A DNA stretch of 64,000 nt from Phallusia mammillata (lineage: Eukaryota > Chordata > Ascidiacea > Phlebobranchia > Ascidiidae): positions 1 through 64,000 of the forward strand of contig QLIY01000075.1 in assembly GCA_003260075.1 (NCBI GenBank), given 5' to 3'. A program made the translations under genes and the position numbers. Shown here piece after piece: positions 48,901 through 59,242 of this stretch; the first letter of the stretch is position 1, and every line of letters starts with the position of its first letter. Under the pieces are notes generated by a model that did not search any database, was not told the DNA's origin, and saw only the letters and a program-made list of their open reading frames with translations.

Positions 48901-51900
48901 TAATTTTTTAGTTTAGTTTTAGTATTTACCAGAAGTTTCAAAAATCTCCTGCATTTTCTTCCTTTCAGCCAGGAATTGTTTTGTAAGTTTGCTGTTTATT
49001 GCATAGTCTTTGGCAATGTACTTCTGCACTCGATGCTTGCCATGTTCGATCATAATTGTCTGATCACAAATACAAATTGTTAACATTTAAGTTTACAACT
49101 AGAAGGGTGGCTTAGCACATATTGCCCTTGCATATACACTGGGGGGGGGGACCACAAATATATATGTTTGTTAGTTTTTAAATGTCATAATTGAACATAA
49201 AACAAAAAAAAGTTGCACACAAACTGCAATATGATTTTTTTCAAAGACAAGAGATAAACAGATAGGGGGGGGGGAGAATCAACTCATATCATAACGGGCA
49301 GTTTGGAACAAAACACAAACAGTAGGAAAAACTTAGGTATAGTGGGGGGGGGGATGATGCTATAACCAAAAAAACTCCACAAAGCGAAGTAATTCATAAT
49401 ATGTCATTGAGTTGTAATGAGCAATAATAATTTGCCTGAAATTTCAGGGATTTTTTATAAAACCATAGGGTAACATGTATTTATGCTTATTTCAAAAAGT
49501 TGTAGCAATTGTTCTATGTTTTCTGTAATTTTTTTAGTTTAGTTTTAGTATTTACCAGAAGTTTCAAAAATCTCCTGCATTTTCTTCCTTTCAGCCAGGA
49601 ATTGTTTTGTAAGTTTGCTGTTTATCGCATAGTCTTTGGCGATGTACTTCTGCACTCTATGCTTGCCATGTTCGATCATAATTGTCTGATGGAAAATAAA
49701 AATTGTTGACATTTAAGTTTACAATTAGGAACACCACACATATAAAAATATATGTTTATTAGTTTTTAAATGTCATAATTGAACATAAAGCAAAAAAAAG
49801 TTCTGTGCATGCAGTGGTACACAAACTGCAATATGATTTTTTTCAAAGACAAGAGATAAACAGATATATTCAATAACTAATTAGTCCAACAATAGACTGT
49901 ATTTCTTTTCTGGACCTAAATAGTACAAATTTCAGCTGCTAACATTGTTTAAAAAGATAACTTGCGGCTACTTTTTGCCCATGAAATACAAAAAATATAA
50001 CAGCCTGCTAATNTGCAGTGGTACACAAACTGCAATATGATTTTTTTCAAAGACAAGAGATAAACAGATATATTCAATTACTAATTAGTCCAACAATAGA
50101 CTGTATTTATTTTCTGGACCTAAATAGTAAAAATTTCAGCTGCTAACATTGTTTAAAAAGATAACTTGAGGCTACTTTGCCAATGAAAAAAAAAAATATA
50201 ACAGCCTGCTAATAATATTCGGTCAATACTTTAGAAGCCACAAATTGAAAAAAAAAATGAAAATGATTATTTTTTGGAAAATATTATGTTTGAAATGTTA
50301 TTGCATTTTTGCTTGTGTTTCAACCTTTAACTCACCCGGACAATTCCAGCTTTTTCAATTTTTCTGCACACGTGTCTGCCCTCTAATGATCCATATCCCA
50401 CAAATAACTTGAGCATTTCAAGTTGAGAGCAACCCTCCTCTCCAGTTGAAACCACTGCAATACATGTCAGGACTTTAAACCACAAACACGGTTTTCTGTT
50501 TATTACAAGGGTGAATAAACTTTGGGATGTACATATTTTTGATTACAGTCAATAGTGTACCATTTCAAAAAAGGTTGACAATTGCTAAACTAAAATTCAG
50601 TCAGTTCACAAACATAACTTCCCAAGAAACAAGAAAAAAAAGTCTCTGCACTGTAGACGACCAATAGTGATAAAAAAAAGTCTACATTAAAATATATAAC
50701 TATATTTAGGCTCTGATCATGCCAACGTTTTTTTAATTCTTATCTTACAGTGTCTGAATCCTTGAAGCACGACAGGCAGTTCAGCCACCAAACCAATACA
50801 ACTCCCACTAGGTGGAACTGGTGGCAAATCAGTATCTTCTTCCGTTTCTTCCACAGGTTTACTGTTTGTTGATTTCTACACAACGCCAAACATATTCATC
50901 AATAAAATAGCATCCATTTAAATGACCACAAAAGTTCAGTGTTTTAGGTAAAACAAATAAGCTAAACCAATGCACAAAAAACTGAACAGACTCTTTGATG
51001 ATCAGACTGAGTTAGCAATATTTCATAACAATAATAGGGGGGGGGGGTAAAATAGCATCCATTCAAATGACCACAAAAGTTCAGTGTTTTTGGCAAAACA
51101 AATAATCTAAACCAATGCACAAAGAACTGCATGGACTCTTTGATGATCAGACTGAGTTAGCAATATTTCATAACAATAATAATGTTTCATCAATTTTTGT
51201 TAAACACTTGATAGGTGAGTAAAACAAAAACAAAAAAAACTTGTTGACATTTGATAAAATATCATTACATGGATTTTAATTTGATTTTGAAAATGCCAGA
51301 GGCAGCAAAAATTGCCTCTCAGGCCATATCAGGCCCAGTTGCATGTCGAAGACCCCTGGCCTCGTTGATCCTATGAATCACTGCAGGGTCAAACTATAAA
51401 ATGCCAGGCTGTCCGAAGCAAATTTAGATGACTAAAATGTACCTTGATAAGACGAATATCTTTTTCTCCTCTTGATCCTTTTTTGTCTTTGCTCACCACT
51501 TCAATCACTCCTTCCATTATTAGTTTTCTTTTCAGCTTTTTAAACGCAGTATCAGCCATGCCCTAAAAACACAAAAAAATTGAACTAAAAAAATGAAGTT
51601 TCTTTCTCGTAAGCTATTTTTGACAATAAATCTGGCAGTCATAAATGGCCATTTGTGACTTATAAACCATTCTGGTTAATTGCATAAAGGGGTAAATAGG
51701 TGAAAAAGTTCTCAAACCTAGGTTAATTGAATAAACAATCTGTCCAAATGGATATGCGATTAACCAGAATGGTTAAATAATTTAAATATTTTGTGGAGAA
51801 ACATACCAGAAATAGACGAACATTTTGCAGTGACATGGTTTTATTGTCAGCGTTGTACAAGGCAGCACACATCTCATCCGATTTGTGGTCCAATTGTGAT

Positions 51901-54900
51901 CTCACAATGGTCTGGAATGATCTCACATGAAGCAGAATTTGTTGATACAACTTGTCTCCCTTGTCACGTCTAAAACGATAAATTATTAATTCATAAACAA
52001 CTGTGGGTCTAAGCTTGTAGTCATGGCACACTTTGCATAGTAAAATAATTAAGCAAAGAAATTAATTGCAACTACTGTGCCTTTAAAACAAGTAACATCA
52101 AAATATGGTTCTACTGTAGTCATCTAACTCTGTTAACATGGCATAAAAGTAATTTTATACGGCATACAGATCGAGAATTTTTGACAAAACTTAATAATAC
52201 ATTAAACAATAATATACAATGCATTAATGTACAATATAATAACTTGTAAAAAAATTGTTTCCCACTTAAAAAACGTTTACATTTTTTTCTTTATAATTTT
52301 ACACGTTTATTAAAATTTGTAAAAACAGAAAAATTATGCCAACTTTTGCAATTTTGCAAAATTTAATGTACCTCCTATACGCATATGCTTGCTTCGAAAC
52401 AAGGCCTTTCGTGGTCAGGGACTTCATGACATAATGGATATGGGATGTTTTTAGGTTCCTGTGTGAAGACAAATACAGTTAGCTGTTAGTAAGCATTTCT
52501 AAATGAATTTCAATTCAAGATATTTTAAGCATTTATCACCTAAACACTAAGGTATTTAGAACTGTTTGGATTTCACCCTGCCATCGAGAGCGTCCTATTC
52601 TCTCCAAAATGCAATATTCCAGCTCAGTTAATTCCTCAATCACCTGCATAATAAAAAAGGTTACATAATATAGCACAGTCTTTTGATGAGTACTGAATAC
52701 AGACAAATTCACTTGAATGCATTACAGATTTGCCATTCTTTTTATGCAAATAACTGAACTATGCAACTAACCAACAATTTTGTAAAAATCATAAAATATA
52801 GTAAAGTTAGTGTTAGAAAGACAAAAATTAGGAAAACTCTGAAAAGAATTAGGAAACAATTAGAGATGTACCAAATCGGCTAAATTTCGATTCGGCCAAA
52901 ACCGAATCTTTTGCAAAAGTGGCCGATTCAGCCGAATTAATTCAGCAAGCCGAATATTCAGTACATCTCTAGAAACAATACCTTATCGCATTAACAAAAA
53001 GTTACATTAGAAAAAGTTACCTGTGGGTGAACACCGGATGGCAGTAGAGCCATTTCTCTTGCACTTTGTGATGCAACTGCTACCAACTGTTGAGCACCAA
53101 ATCTGCAAGCACAATGGTTCTTTTAACAACAGCAATGTCGCATAAGTTTCGTGCTTAGGGAACAACAAGTGGGCTAGACAGGATTAAAACCCTCAACCTT
53201 GTGAAAACATGGCAGTTGCGATAAACACTCATCCAACAATAAAACAAAGAATTGGTACTTTTTAGCCTTTTTGCCAAACACGCTAAGTCAGCTAAAGTAA
53301 TAATAAGACAATGGTCGAAATATTTTTTCTCTGTAACAAAAAGGAAACTATAGGGAAAATTAGGATATAGTAAGAAACAATTTTTACCAAAGTATAAGTA
53401 GATAGATATATACCTGTTTGTGGCATCATCCAAACCCATGTTTGCCTCTTTGATAACCTCACTCACTTCTAATCGACTTTTGAATTCGGGACAGGAACCC
53501 TTTATATAAGATAGAAAAACTGTAATTCGTTGAGTTCCTGTCTAATAAACTTTACATATTTTACAAACAAATATATATATATACATATAAATTACCGTAA
53601 TTTTCCAAGTATAGTGCGCCCCCGTGCATAATACGCACCCTAAAAATGGCATGTCGATGCTGGAAAAAAGCCTGTACCCATGTATAATACGCACCCAAAT
53701 TTTTACTCTTAAATCCGTAAACGTAAAATTATTTCAGAAAAAAGATCATCTTTTGAAACAACCGGATGTTAGTCTGCCGGTCAGTATCACTGCGCATGCG
53801 CTCGCAAACTCGAAAAAAATGTTTGTTTAGGATTTGTGTAGGGTACATAGTGACAGCAAACGAGATCTTACTGGTCGCGTTCAAGCGTAACCGATCTTGA
53901 TACTTGCAGAGAACATTTTTATTTTTAAAACACAAATGAAGTTTAATATGTATCAGATTAAAACACCTAAAATCAGAATAATTAAATTCAAACTTATATA
54001 CAAAATTTTAGTTCGATCCGTTGCATATCGGCAATGATATCACCCCATTTACGTTGTCGCTAAATGGGCAGTGTGCAGTATTTGACAATAACACACCATC
54101 AAGGATTGCACCATCGCATCAAACGATGTGTCGTCAATTATGAATTTTACTGACTAAGTGTGTTGGGCAGGATGGCTAAATGTGATGCGCGATTGACAAC
54201 AAACAAGAAGAAAGGTCTGATTTCAAGTTTTATTTCGAGGCAGATTTTCTTCAAAAATTGTTGTACCCATGCATAATGCGCACCCTAGATTTTAGGACAT
54301 TAAATTAATTAAATTTTGCGCATTATACACGGAAAATTACGGTATATGATGGTTTACCATACAAAACAAAGCCACAATATCTACAAAAAATCAGGCGTTT
54401 TGTTTAGCTTATATATATATCACCAAAAATGTTTTAAAATGTCATAAATAAGTTGCACTTGCTTTAAAAAAAAGTTCAGTTCAAACCATTCTTCAGAAAA
54501 ATCCTTCCACAGGCCAACTGGGTTAGGTCACAGTTATTCAACCTCTTGGCTAAACATTTTATTACAACCCAAACCTTTTTGGGTGGGTTCTTGCATTACT
54601 AATCTTAACAGACTCAATTTAAACAATTTTCACCTTGATGCCTTCATCGTTAACAGGTTTAACAGGGTAGATATCAACAACTGTGTCTAGTTCATCTGGG
54701 GCTGAAGCGATAAAACATCCACTCCGCTGGTCATATCCAGAAAACCTATAAAATGTAATGCAAGTTAGCATGTTTTTATATAGCACTAATTCTACACTCG
54801 ATTTGTTTTTATTACAGTGTTTAACAAAAGAGAACACATGCAAATAATTTGTATTTACTTGTACATTTTATAGGTAAAACAAAATTTCTCGATACAGTAA

Positions 54901-55483
54901 ACCGCGATTAATTCGGACCCTTTTGGATCATATACAATTTGTCCGATTATGTATAGATCCAGATTTTTCTGTGCCAATTAGTTTAAGTATTACCACATGA
55001 TGTATCATTTGTACCATGAGTTATGTCTGAATTTGGTGAAGATCCAGTTTAATTGATCTATTGTATTTCTACACTATTCATTGCTTACAATTGTGTAAAA
55101 GAGTAAATTGTAGTGGTCACTTTTAAAACTGTACAAATTTGGCAGCATTTAAACAGATAATTGTGGTTTTTGACTTGCCAGCCTAAAGCTTACCAAGAAA
55201 GTAAACTAAAACAATACATCACATTTGTAAAAAAAAGCAAAAAAACAAACAAACACGAACACCTGTCAAAAATGATTGGATCTTGCCGTTCATTATCCAG
55301 CGCATAAAACAGAATATCATCATGATGAATTAAAAACTGCCAAAGATGGCTTTTCAGGAGGTCTGTCAATACAATTGGGATTTTGTCTTTCCTTTCAAGC
55401 AGACGAAGCCACAAGGCCTGTATAGTGATTCCATCCAAACCTTCCAGAGCAATCTCTTGAATGCAGATGGCAAAAATGTCCAT
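27551..55483 (-). CDS. gtf3c1: General transcription factor IIIC subunit 1 (TFIIIC220), about 50 exons
   Basis: Largest TFIIIC subunit; it binds the B box of tRNA-type promoters in the nucleus and recruits TFIIIB for RNA polymerase III. The start at 55483 is fixed by the N-terminal similarity (ALEGLDGITIQALWLRL against vertebrate ALEGLDG...ALW.RL). The RIGRSRWQGEIQ winged-helix signature lies at exon 5, the VHCYLWYLAYGHPG and KHTLV-like region in the centre, a lysine/arginine-rich segment at 38.8-40.6 kb, and the C-terminal CRPW...YPGVTLENLTRHF region at 28.6-29.4 kb. Stop is TGA at 27553-27551. Traced exon lengths sum to 5,568 nt, exactly divisible by three (1,855 aa plus stop; human about 2,109). 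Exon 11 is present twice through assembly joins. One further micro-exon near 41.1 kb is uncertain. Most introns carry repeats. Confidence 0.93.
28814..29030. mobile_element. hAT-type MITE with internal 50-bp tandem duplication
   Basis: Ends CAGTGGTGGGATTCA and TGAATCCCACCACT are inverted repeats. Inside, the segment 28871-28920 is repeated at 28921-28970, including GTTACAAAAAGTCCATTGAC and 20 more identical bases. It lies in the intron upstream of GTF3C1 exon 28685-28596. Confidence 0.7.
31023..31211. repeat. Imperfect tandem duplication in a GTF3C1 intron
   Basis: 31023-31103 and 31138-31211 share GCCACTGTG..., TACATTAGAT..., CACACACCAGTT and ATTTTCATG in the same order, with many substitutions. 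It is an old duplication, not an assembly copy. Confidence 0.5.
31350..35491 (-). other. gtf3c1: GTF3C1 exons: conserved C-terminal half
   Basis: Exons 35491-35379, 35175-35013, 34943-34874, 34425-34332, 34266-34139, 33003-32922, 32847-32802, 32013-31686 and 31473-31350. Key blocks are MPIPDTVKELNRR, CVLETLIYSTLYLDDDHYSK, ALPF-like YPFGVPAYRLSLAHYKYF, VVLMAAGLLSGNI and an acidic HEEDDD stretch. The join at 32618-32627 cuts one allelic copy inside exon 32847-32802. Confidence 0.85.
33440..33657. mobile_element. hAT-type MITE with perfect 8-bp target duplication
   Basis: Starts CAGTGGTCGGCAACC and ends GGTTGCCGACCCTTG. GTTTAAAG flanks it on both sides (33432-33439, 33658-33665). The 218-bp length with no ORF marks a non-autonomous copy. 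Neighbouring sequence (33354 onward, CAGTGATTCTCGAAG) suggests it landed in an older hAT relic. Confidence 0.9.
35598..36366. mobile_element. hAT-type element with 8-bp target duplication, host of a nested element
   Basis: Termini CAGTGCTCCGCAACC and GGTTGCGGAGCACGG are inverted repeats with one mismatch. CACTAAAG is duplicated at 35590-35597 and 36367-36374. The element lies in a GTF3C1 intron and contains the nested element at 35776-36249. The 171-codon plus-strand ORF across it (35868-36383) is repeat sequence. Confidence 0.92.
35776..36249. mobile_element. Nested hAT-type element
   Basis: Termini CAGGGGTCTCAAAAC and GAGTTTAAGACCCCTG, with near-identical 8-bp flanks GCTCAATG (35768-35775) and GCTTAATG (36250-36257). 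It inserted after the host element at 35598-36366. Confidence 0.85.
36796..40557 (-). other. gtf3c1: GTF3C1 exons: basic linker and SANT-like segment
   Basis: Exons 40557-40473, 40020-39943, 39503-39456, 39330-39278, 38930-38823, 38359-38216, 37492-37344 and 36874-36796. The first five encode runs such as KKRKRN, RKRKQS, KKKKR and RKRK, likely nuclear localisation signals. Then follow SFSAVEDAMLLVCKIASSII, matching the Myb/SANT-like EDGLLVLCRIAS of human GTF3C1, and YACGRRIRAIM. Confidence 0.88.
44201..44395. mobile_element. MITE, CAGGGTTTTTTTAAGG family, copy 1
   Basis: Starts CAGTGTTTTTTTTAAGG and ends CCTTAAAAAAACCCTG. The interior carries CGGTCCCTCAAATTT and GGTCACCCAAACC, the reverse complement of the copy at 55881-56051. 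The target duplication is decayed. Confidence 0.75.
47810..48368. mobile_element. TIR element inserted beside a GTF3C1 donor site
   Basis: Inverted ends GGCGCCGAGT and ACTCGGCGCC, each followed inward by a GGTGGCGG-type motif. An 11-base direct repeat GTATTGGACAT flanks it (47799-47809, 48369-48379). The right flank starts 7 bases past the GT of the donor of exon 48495-48387. A ten-G join (48040-48050) interrupts the interior. A related element lies at 61460-61925. Confidence 0.75.
50013..50013. other. Single N at a duplicated boundary in a GTF3C1 intron
   Basis: TGCAGTGGTACACAAACTGC and the next 180 bases occur before (from 49811) and after (from 50014) the N, with scattered differences. 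Confidence 0.8.
52861..52971. mobile_element. Short palindromic MITE with 8-bp target duplication
   Basis: TAGAGATGTACC at one end and GTACATCTCTA at the other, CGGCC/CCGAAT-rich interior, 111 bp. GAAACAAT flanks both sides (52853-52860, 52972-52979). Related fragments occur near 10930-11330 and at 43014-43051, the latter truncated by a join. Confidence 0.88.
53593..54344. mobile_element. TIR element, TACCGTAATTTTCC family
   Basis: Ends TACCGTAATTTTCC and GGAAAATTACGGTA are perfect inverted repeats. The subterminal regions carry CATAATACGCACCC and CATAATGCGCACCC, again inverted. There is no transposase ORF, so it is non-autonomous. It occupies the intron between GTF3C1 exons 2 and 3. Confidence 0.8.
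54880..55080. repeat. Pogo/Tigger-like repeat fragment
   Basis: CAGTAAACCGCGATTAATTCGGACC at about 54896 resembles the ends of pogo-type elements, and a GAATTTGGTGAAGATCCAG segment closes it. A similar GTCCGAATTAGGCGAAGATCC occurs near 13545. Assignment is tentative. Confidence 0.3.
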
Positions 55484-55880
55484 GATCAGACCATATTATT
55501 ACACAGGTTTACCACTATTAGTATTAAGAAGAGTTTTTTTACAAAGTGGTTTAAAAAAATACAAGATTTGTAGTTTCTGTAATTGTGTAAAGTTAAGAAA
55601 CTGTTTAAAGTTGCAATAAATTTATCAAGCCATTTATGTTGCTTTGCCAAATTTTTCATTATCAAATAGTTTCATAACACAGCATAGACACAGTAAAAAC
55701 AAGTGCTATTGAGTCAAATGTCCTGCAAATATGATGCCAAAAAATACAGAAAAAAAGTTAAAAAAAACTGTTGCATTACAAAAACCAACTGTATGTCCCG
55801 AAGCAGTCATATTTGGTGAAACTGTACAATTGTTTCCTGTACTGTACGTATGTTTCGGAACCAAATACATTTCACACAAT

Positions 55881-56051
55881 CAGGGTTTTTTTAAGGTTTG
55901 GTTTGGGTGACCGCTAAGTAATTTTGAGAGACCGCAAGTGTTTCATTTAAATACCAAAAAACTGTACTGTAGTTGCAAGTCCAAATTTTGGGAAACCGCT
56001 GGAGAAATTTGGGACTGTTTCGGTCCCTCAAAACACCTTAAAAAAACACTG
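55881..56051. mobile_element. MITE, CAGGGTTTTTTTAAGG family, copy 2
   Basis: Starts CAGGGTTTTTTTAAGG and ends CCTTAAAAAAACACTG. A perfect CACACAAT duplication flanks it (55873-55880, 56052-56059). It sits just upstream of the GTF3C1 start, in the opposite orientation to the 44.2-kb copy. Confidence 0.88.
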
Positions 56052-57594
56052 CACACAATATTTAATTCACCAAGCCAACCTTCAGAGCATGGCCACTTCT
56101 TATCATAATGGAGCCAAAATAGAAAATTTTAACTCCGGATAAGTCATAAAGATTTCTACTGGCTCCACATAAGCCTATCTTAAGTATTATGGCTCACACA
56201 AAAAAGGACCCAAATTTAATCAGCCAATATAATTAAGGCTAGTATGCAATAATATGCCAATTTGGCTTGTTAACAAGTCAATTTTTGTAAAAAAAACATT
56301 TTAAACTCTATTACCTAACCAAAACAATGTGAACCAAGTATATACCACCTGCTGGTCAACAATCTTATGCAAAGAAGCACAGCAATTCAATAACTTTGCA
56401 ATTATACAGCAACTCGAAAATTGTTATTTTAAATGTAAGGTTTTGTCAACTGAGATTCAATCATAGTGCAACTAGTTTAATTTTACTGTGTTATGGCATT
56501 ACACCATATCATGTCAACATTGTCAACTATGTACTTTGGTCAACACGTGCAACGCAAATCTAAACATGTGGCACTGCAATACATTTACTGCGACAACTAT
56601 AATAAGCGCACTACCATTTAACTGTCAATATTTTATTATTCATATATTTGCATATGTTTAATTTAAAGCAATAAAAGCAACAAAGCAGGACAGCCAATAA
56701 GTTTTTTGCTCAAAAATCAAGCAGAATTTGCAGCCAAGCTAGTCTATGCAAAGCCCATACACAAGCAGCGCACAAAAAGAGCTTGCGTTTACTAAAGTAG
56801 CAAACAGAACAAAAAATTGCAACAAACTTATCATTGAACCTTAGAATTGATTTCAGTAGCACATGTTATCAAATATTGTCAAACAAGCAAAAACACGTTT
56901 TACGAAATCGAAAGCAGAAAGACGCGTTTTGATTCGGGTTCAAATCTTGCCAGCGACCATCGCCATCTTGGTTGGGATTTCAACCTTCGACCTCCGGATT
57001 TAGGCGGTCACGTGGTACACCGAACACGCGTTTGTAAAAAGTAATAGAAAAAACATTCAAACAGATTAGATTGACTTGTTGGTGAGGCTTGGATAATAAA
57101 TGTGGTGCAATAAAATTTTAAAAGTGTTTTGACTTCGCGCCATTGCCTCATGTTTGCAGTTTTGAAAATAAACGTCCCTTATATAAACTTTTAGGTAATA
57201 TTATTTTTAATGCGGAAACCATATTGGTGCATAAAGAAATATGGAAACAATTAGTACAACCACATAATTTTGCTGTTAAATTATCATTATTATTTTTTAT
57301 CAGTATTTATGCAAAGAACCCTATTCTTTGATTTATGTGACACATCGATAGAAATCCTAAATTATCCCTCAAACAAGACTTGTTTAAGGGGGTCCCCTTG
57401 TGAATTTTAGCAAAACTACTCCCTACTTCCTATTCATACAATAAAACGTGACTGTGAGGTAAGTTTTAGTTTTGCATTGTCTCGAAATTGAAAAAAAAGT
57501 TTCTTTGTGTCACCCACTTAGACTTGGTTGGAATCATTTTTTACTTAAAAATCGACAAGCCTCAAGGCAAACTGCCCTAGGAACAAAACCGCCA

Positions 57595-57649
<55 letters not shown>
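57595..57649. repeat. 55-base G tract
   Basis: Pure G55 with non-duplicated flanks, longer than any other run in the window. It could be a real G homopolymer, a sequencing artefact or padding. If real it would be a strong G-quadruplex candidate. Confidence 0.7.
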
Positions 57650-57650
<1 letters not shown>

Positions 57651-59162
57651 TGTAGCGCTGTTGAGTTGCCGCCGAAAAATATTTGCCACCAAGTGATGCA
57701 TGGAAACCGCATCAAAAGTTTCAGGCGGAAACCGAAAGACCGAATAATTTCAGCAGAATCCACACATTGTGTAAAAAACACAAAAGTCAGCAATTTCGTG
57801 TAGCACTGCTCCCGTATGATTCTGTATGTTGTCTTGAATTAAGATTTTTAGGTTGGGATAAGGTGACCCCAATTTGCAACTATCTAGCCTACTTAATTTG
57901 AACATGGGAAGTCCCAAAAAGCACGAAACAAACATTGAACGGAAAAACGGTTCTTGTCAAAGAAAATCAGATTTAAAATCGTAGTTTTTATGTTTACCTG
58001 TTCTTAAACATACCAAACTATAGAAATACCTTAAATGGGTACTTAATTTTTATGCTATTAAGCCATCACACCTTACATCGATCTTTAAAAAGAATTTTTT
58101 TTTCGCGGCATATAATTTGAAAATGTTTTACGTCATACTAATATGCGGCGGCACAGTGATTGAAGAACACTAATTCAATGCACCAGCTGAGCTAGGTAAA
58201 GACAATTGCAAAACGTATTCAGAATGGGTTAACCTTATTTACCAAGGCCTAAGCCTCAAACACACTCTTCCTAAACCAACTTGGTTCCCGCTGTTGAACA
58301 CAAAAGCATGGGAACAAAGGAACACATTATTTGCGGTTCCGGTTTTTAAGTGAATAGCGACTTTTAAAAACAGCTTTAAAAAAGTGTATAATACCCTAAA
58401 ACGAGAACAAAACGTTACGTAACCGCAAAGAGAACAGGAAAGCATTGGGACCACGTAGCAATTGGATGATATATACTGAATGATGGGGCGCTTCTTATTA
58501 CCTAAAAGCTGGAAAGAACCAAAATACAATGGCGTACATATTGCTATAGGGCGGTGGACAAGTGACGTAACATCGTCGAATGGAATTTTAGAAAAAAATG
58601 GTCTAGTTACCTGGCGTCACAAAGTAAACTGTTCCTGTATGTCGTAATAATATACATAGTTCCTTTCGGATATTGAATATAAATTTACCTTGATATATAG
58701 GCTGACTGTGTACTTACTTGAGCAATACAACGTCTTGTTGCATCGTTATGTAAACAGTGGAAATGTTGGAAATATTTTCCTGTGGGCGTGTTGTCGTAAA
58801 GATGCGCTTTGAATTTTTTTTTAAAAGACTCCATGAATTATAATTTCATTACGATGTGCAAATGCCAAAAGTTCCCGTCTAGTGCATCCCCAGTGCCGCG
58901 AATCGTCTCATGTTTGGCCAAGTTACCCTGAGACGAGCCTATGCCCAACTACAAAGAAGACACAATACGCGGGAGCAAACAAACGAAACATAAAGACTAC
59001 GCCTGTTCATGCGTGACGGCAAAATCGTCCCTGTGGGGAAACCACCGTCGCTTAAGAAGGTTAGAATGCTAAGGCTCCTTTTTTCACTTCCTTTCGTGGT
59101 ACTTACCCTAATACGCGCCTTGTTGTACTTTCCAAGGCGACGGAATCATTTCTTGGTTGTCA

Positions 59163-59170
59163 TATATAAG
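59163..59170 (+). promoter_or_regulatory. TATA box of the IL-17-like gene
   Basis: TATATAAG lies 80 bases before the ATG at 59243. A start site 25-35 bases downstream would exclude the out-of-frame ATG at 59184. Confidence 0.5.
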
Positions 59171-59242
59171 CGTAAGGTCTCAGCATGGATCATATAGACT
59201 GGTATATGTGTAGACAGCAGTGCATTGAACGCGAAAAAGAAG

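Larger units (their letters stand above)
41344..49685 (-). other. gtf3c1: GTF3C1 exons 11-28: central region
   Basis: Exons 49685-49556 (duplicate 49059-48930), 48495-48387, 47539-47510, 47356-47296, 47145-47107, 46981-46828, 46456-46341, 45995-45861, 45235-45119, 45065-44941, 44530-44413, 43587-43490, 43347-43239, 42804-42746, 42447-42329, 42130-42052, 41745-41625 and 41388-41344. Recognisable blocks are RRSNLILGFINEQKVTEGLF, AVHCYLWYLAYGHPGIEKP, IPGIEEYLNDPIRRHTLVRH, VIEMLCFMGLVTMS, YIHRNASIKDTT and DVEKFWVRVKEICLMTPLG, each with a close vertebrate GTF3C1 counterpart. Confidence 0.9.
50336..55483 (-). other. gtf3c1: GTF3C1 exons 1-10: N-terminus and B-block-binding winged helix
   Basis: Exons 55483-55263, 54745-54634, 53499-53414, 53102-53021, 52643-52540, 52458-52372, 51969-51807, 51562-51443, 50875-50749 and 50454-50336. 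Exon 5 carries LEYCILERIGRSRWQGEIQ, the hallmark of the TFIIIC B-block-binding domain, and exon 6 follows with HIHYVMKSLTTKGLVSKQ. Exons 7-10 form further winged-helix-like segments (FKKLKRKLIMEGVIEVV; LEMLKLFVGYGSLEGRHV). All junction phases agree. Confidence 0.9.
55484..59162. other. Intergenic between GTF3C1 and the IL-17-like gene
   Basis: Divergent spacer holding the 5' flank of GTF3C1, the MITE at 55881-56051 and the 55-G tract at 57595-57649. I found no exon with acceptable splice sites. The proline and glycine ORFs across the G tract are artefacts of it. Confidence 0.5.

Noticed and set aside
48930-49685. True duplication of GTF3C1 exon 11
   Set aside because: Both copies encode the same residues with a few silent changes and lie on either side of G runs; using both would repeat 43 residues not repeated in other GTF3C1 proteins.
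57472-57793. Polyglycine and polyproline ORFs
   Set aside because: Both are translations of the 55-G tract with no supported exon on either strand.
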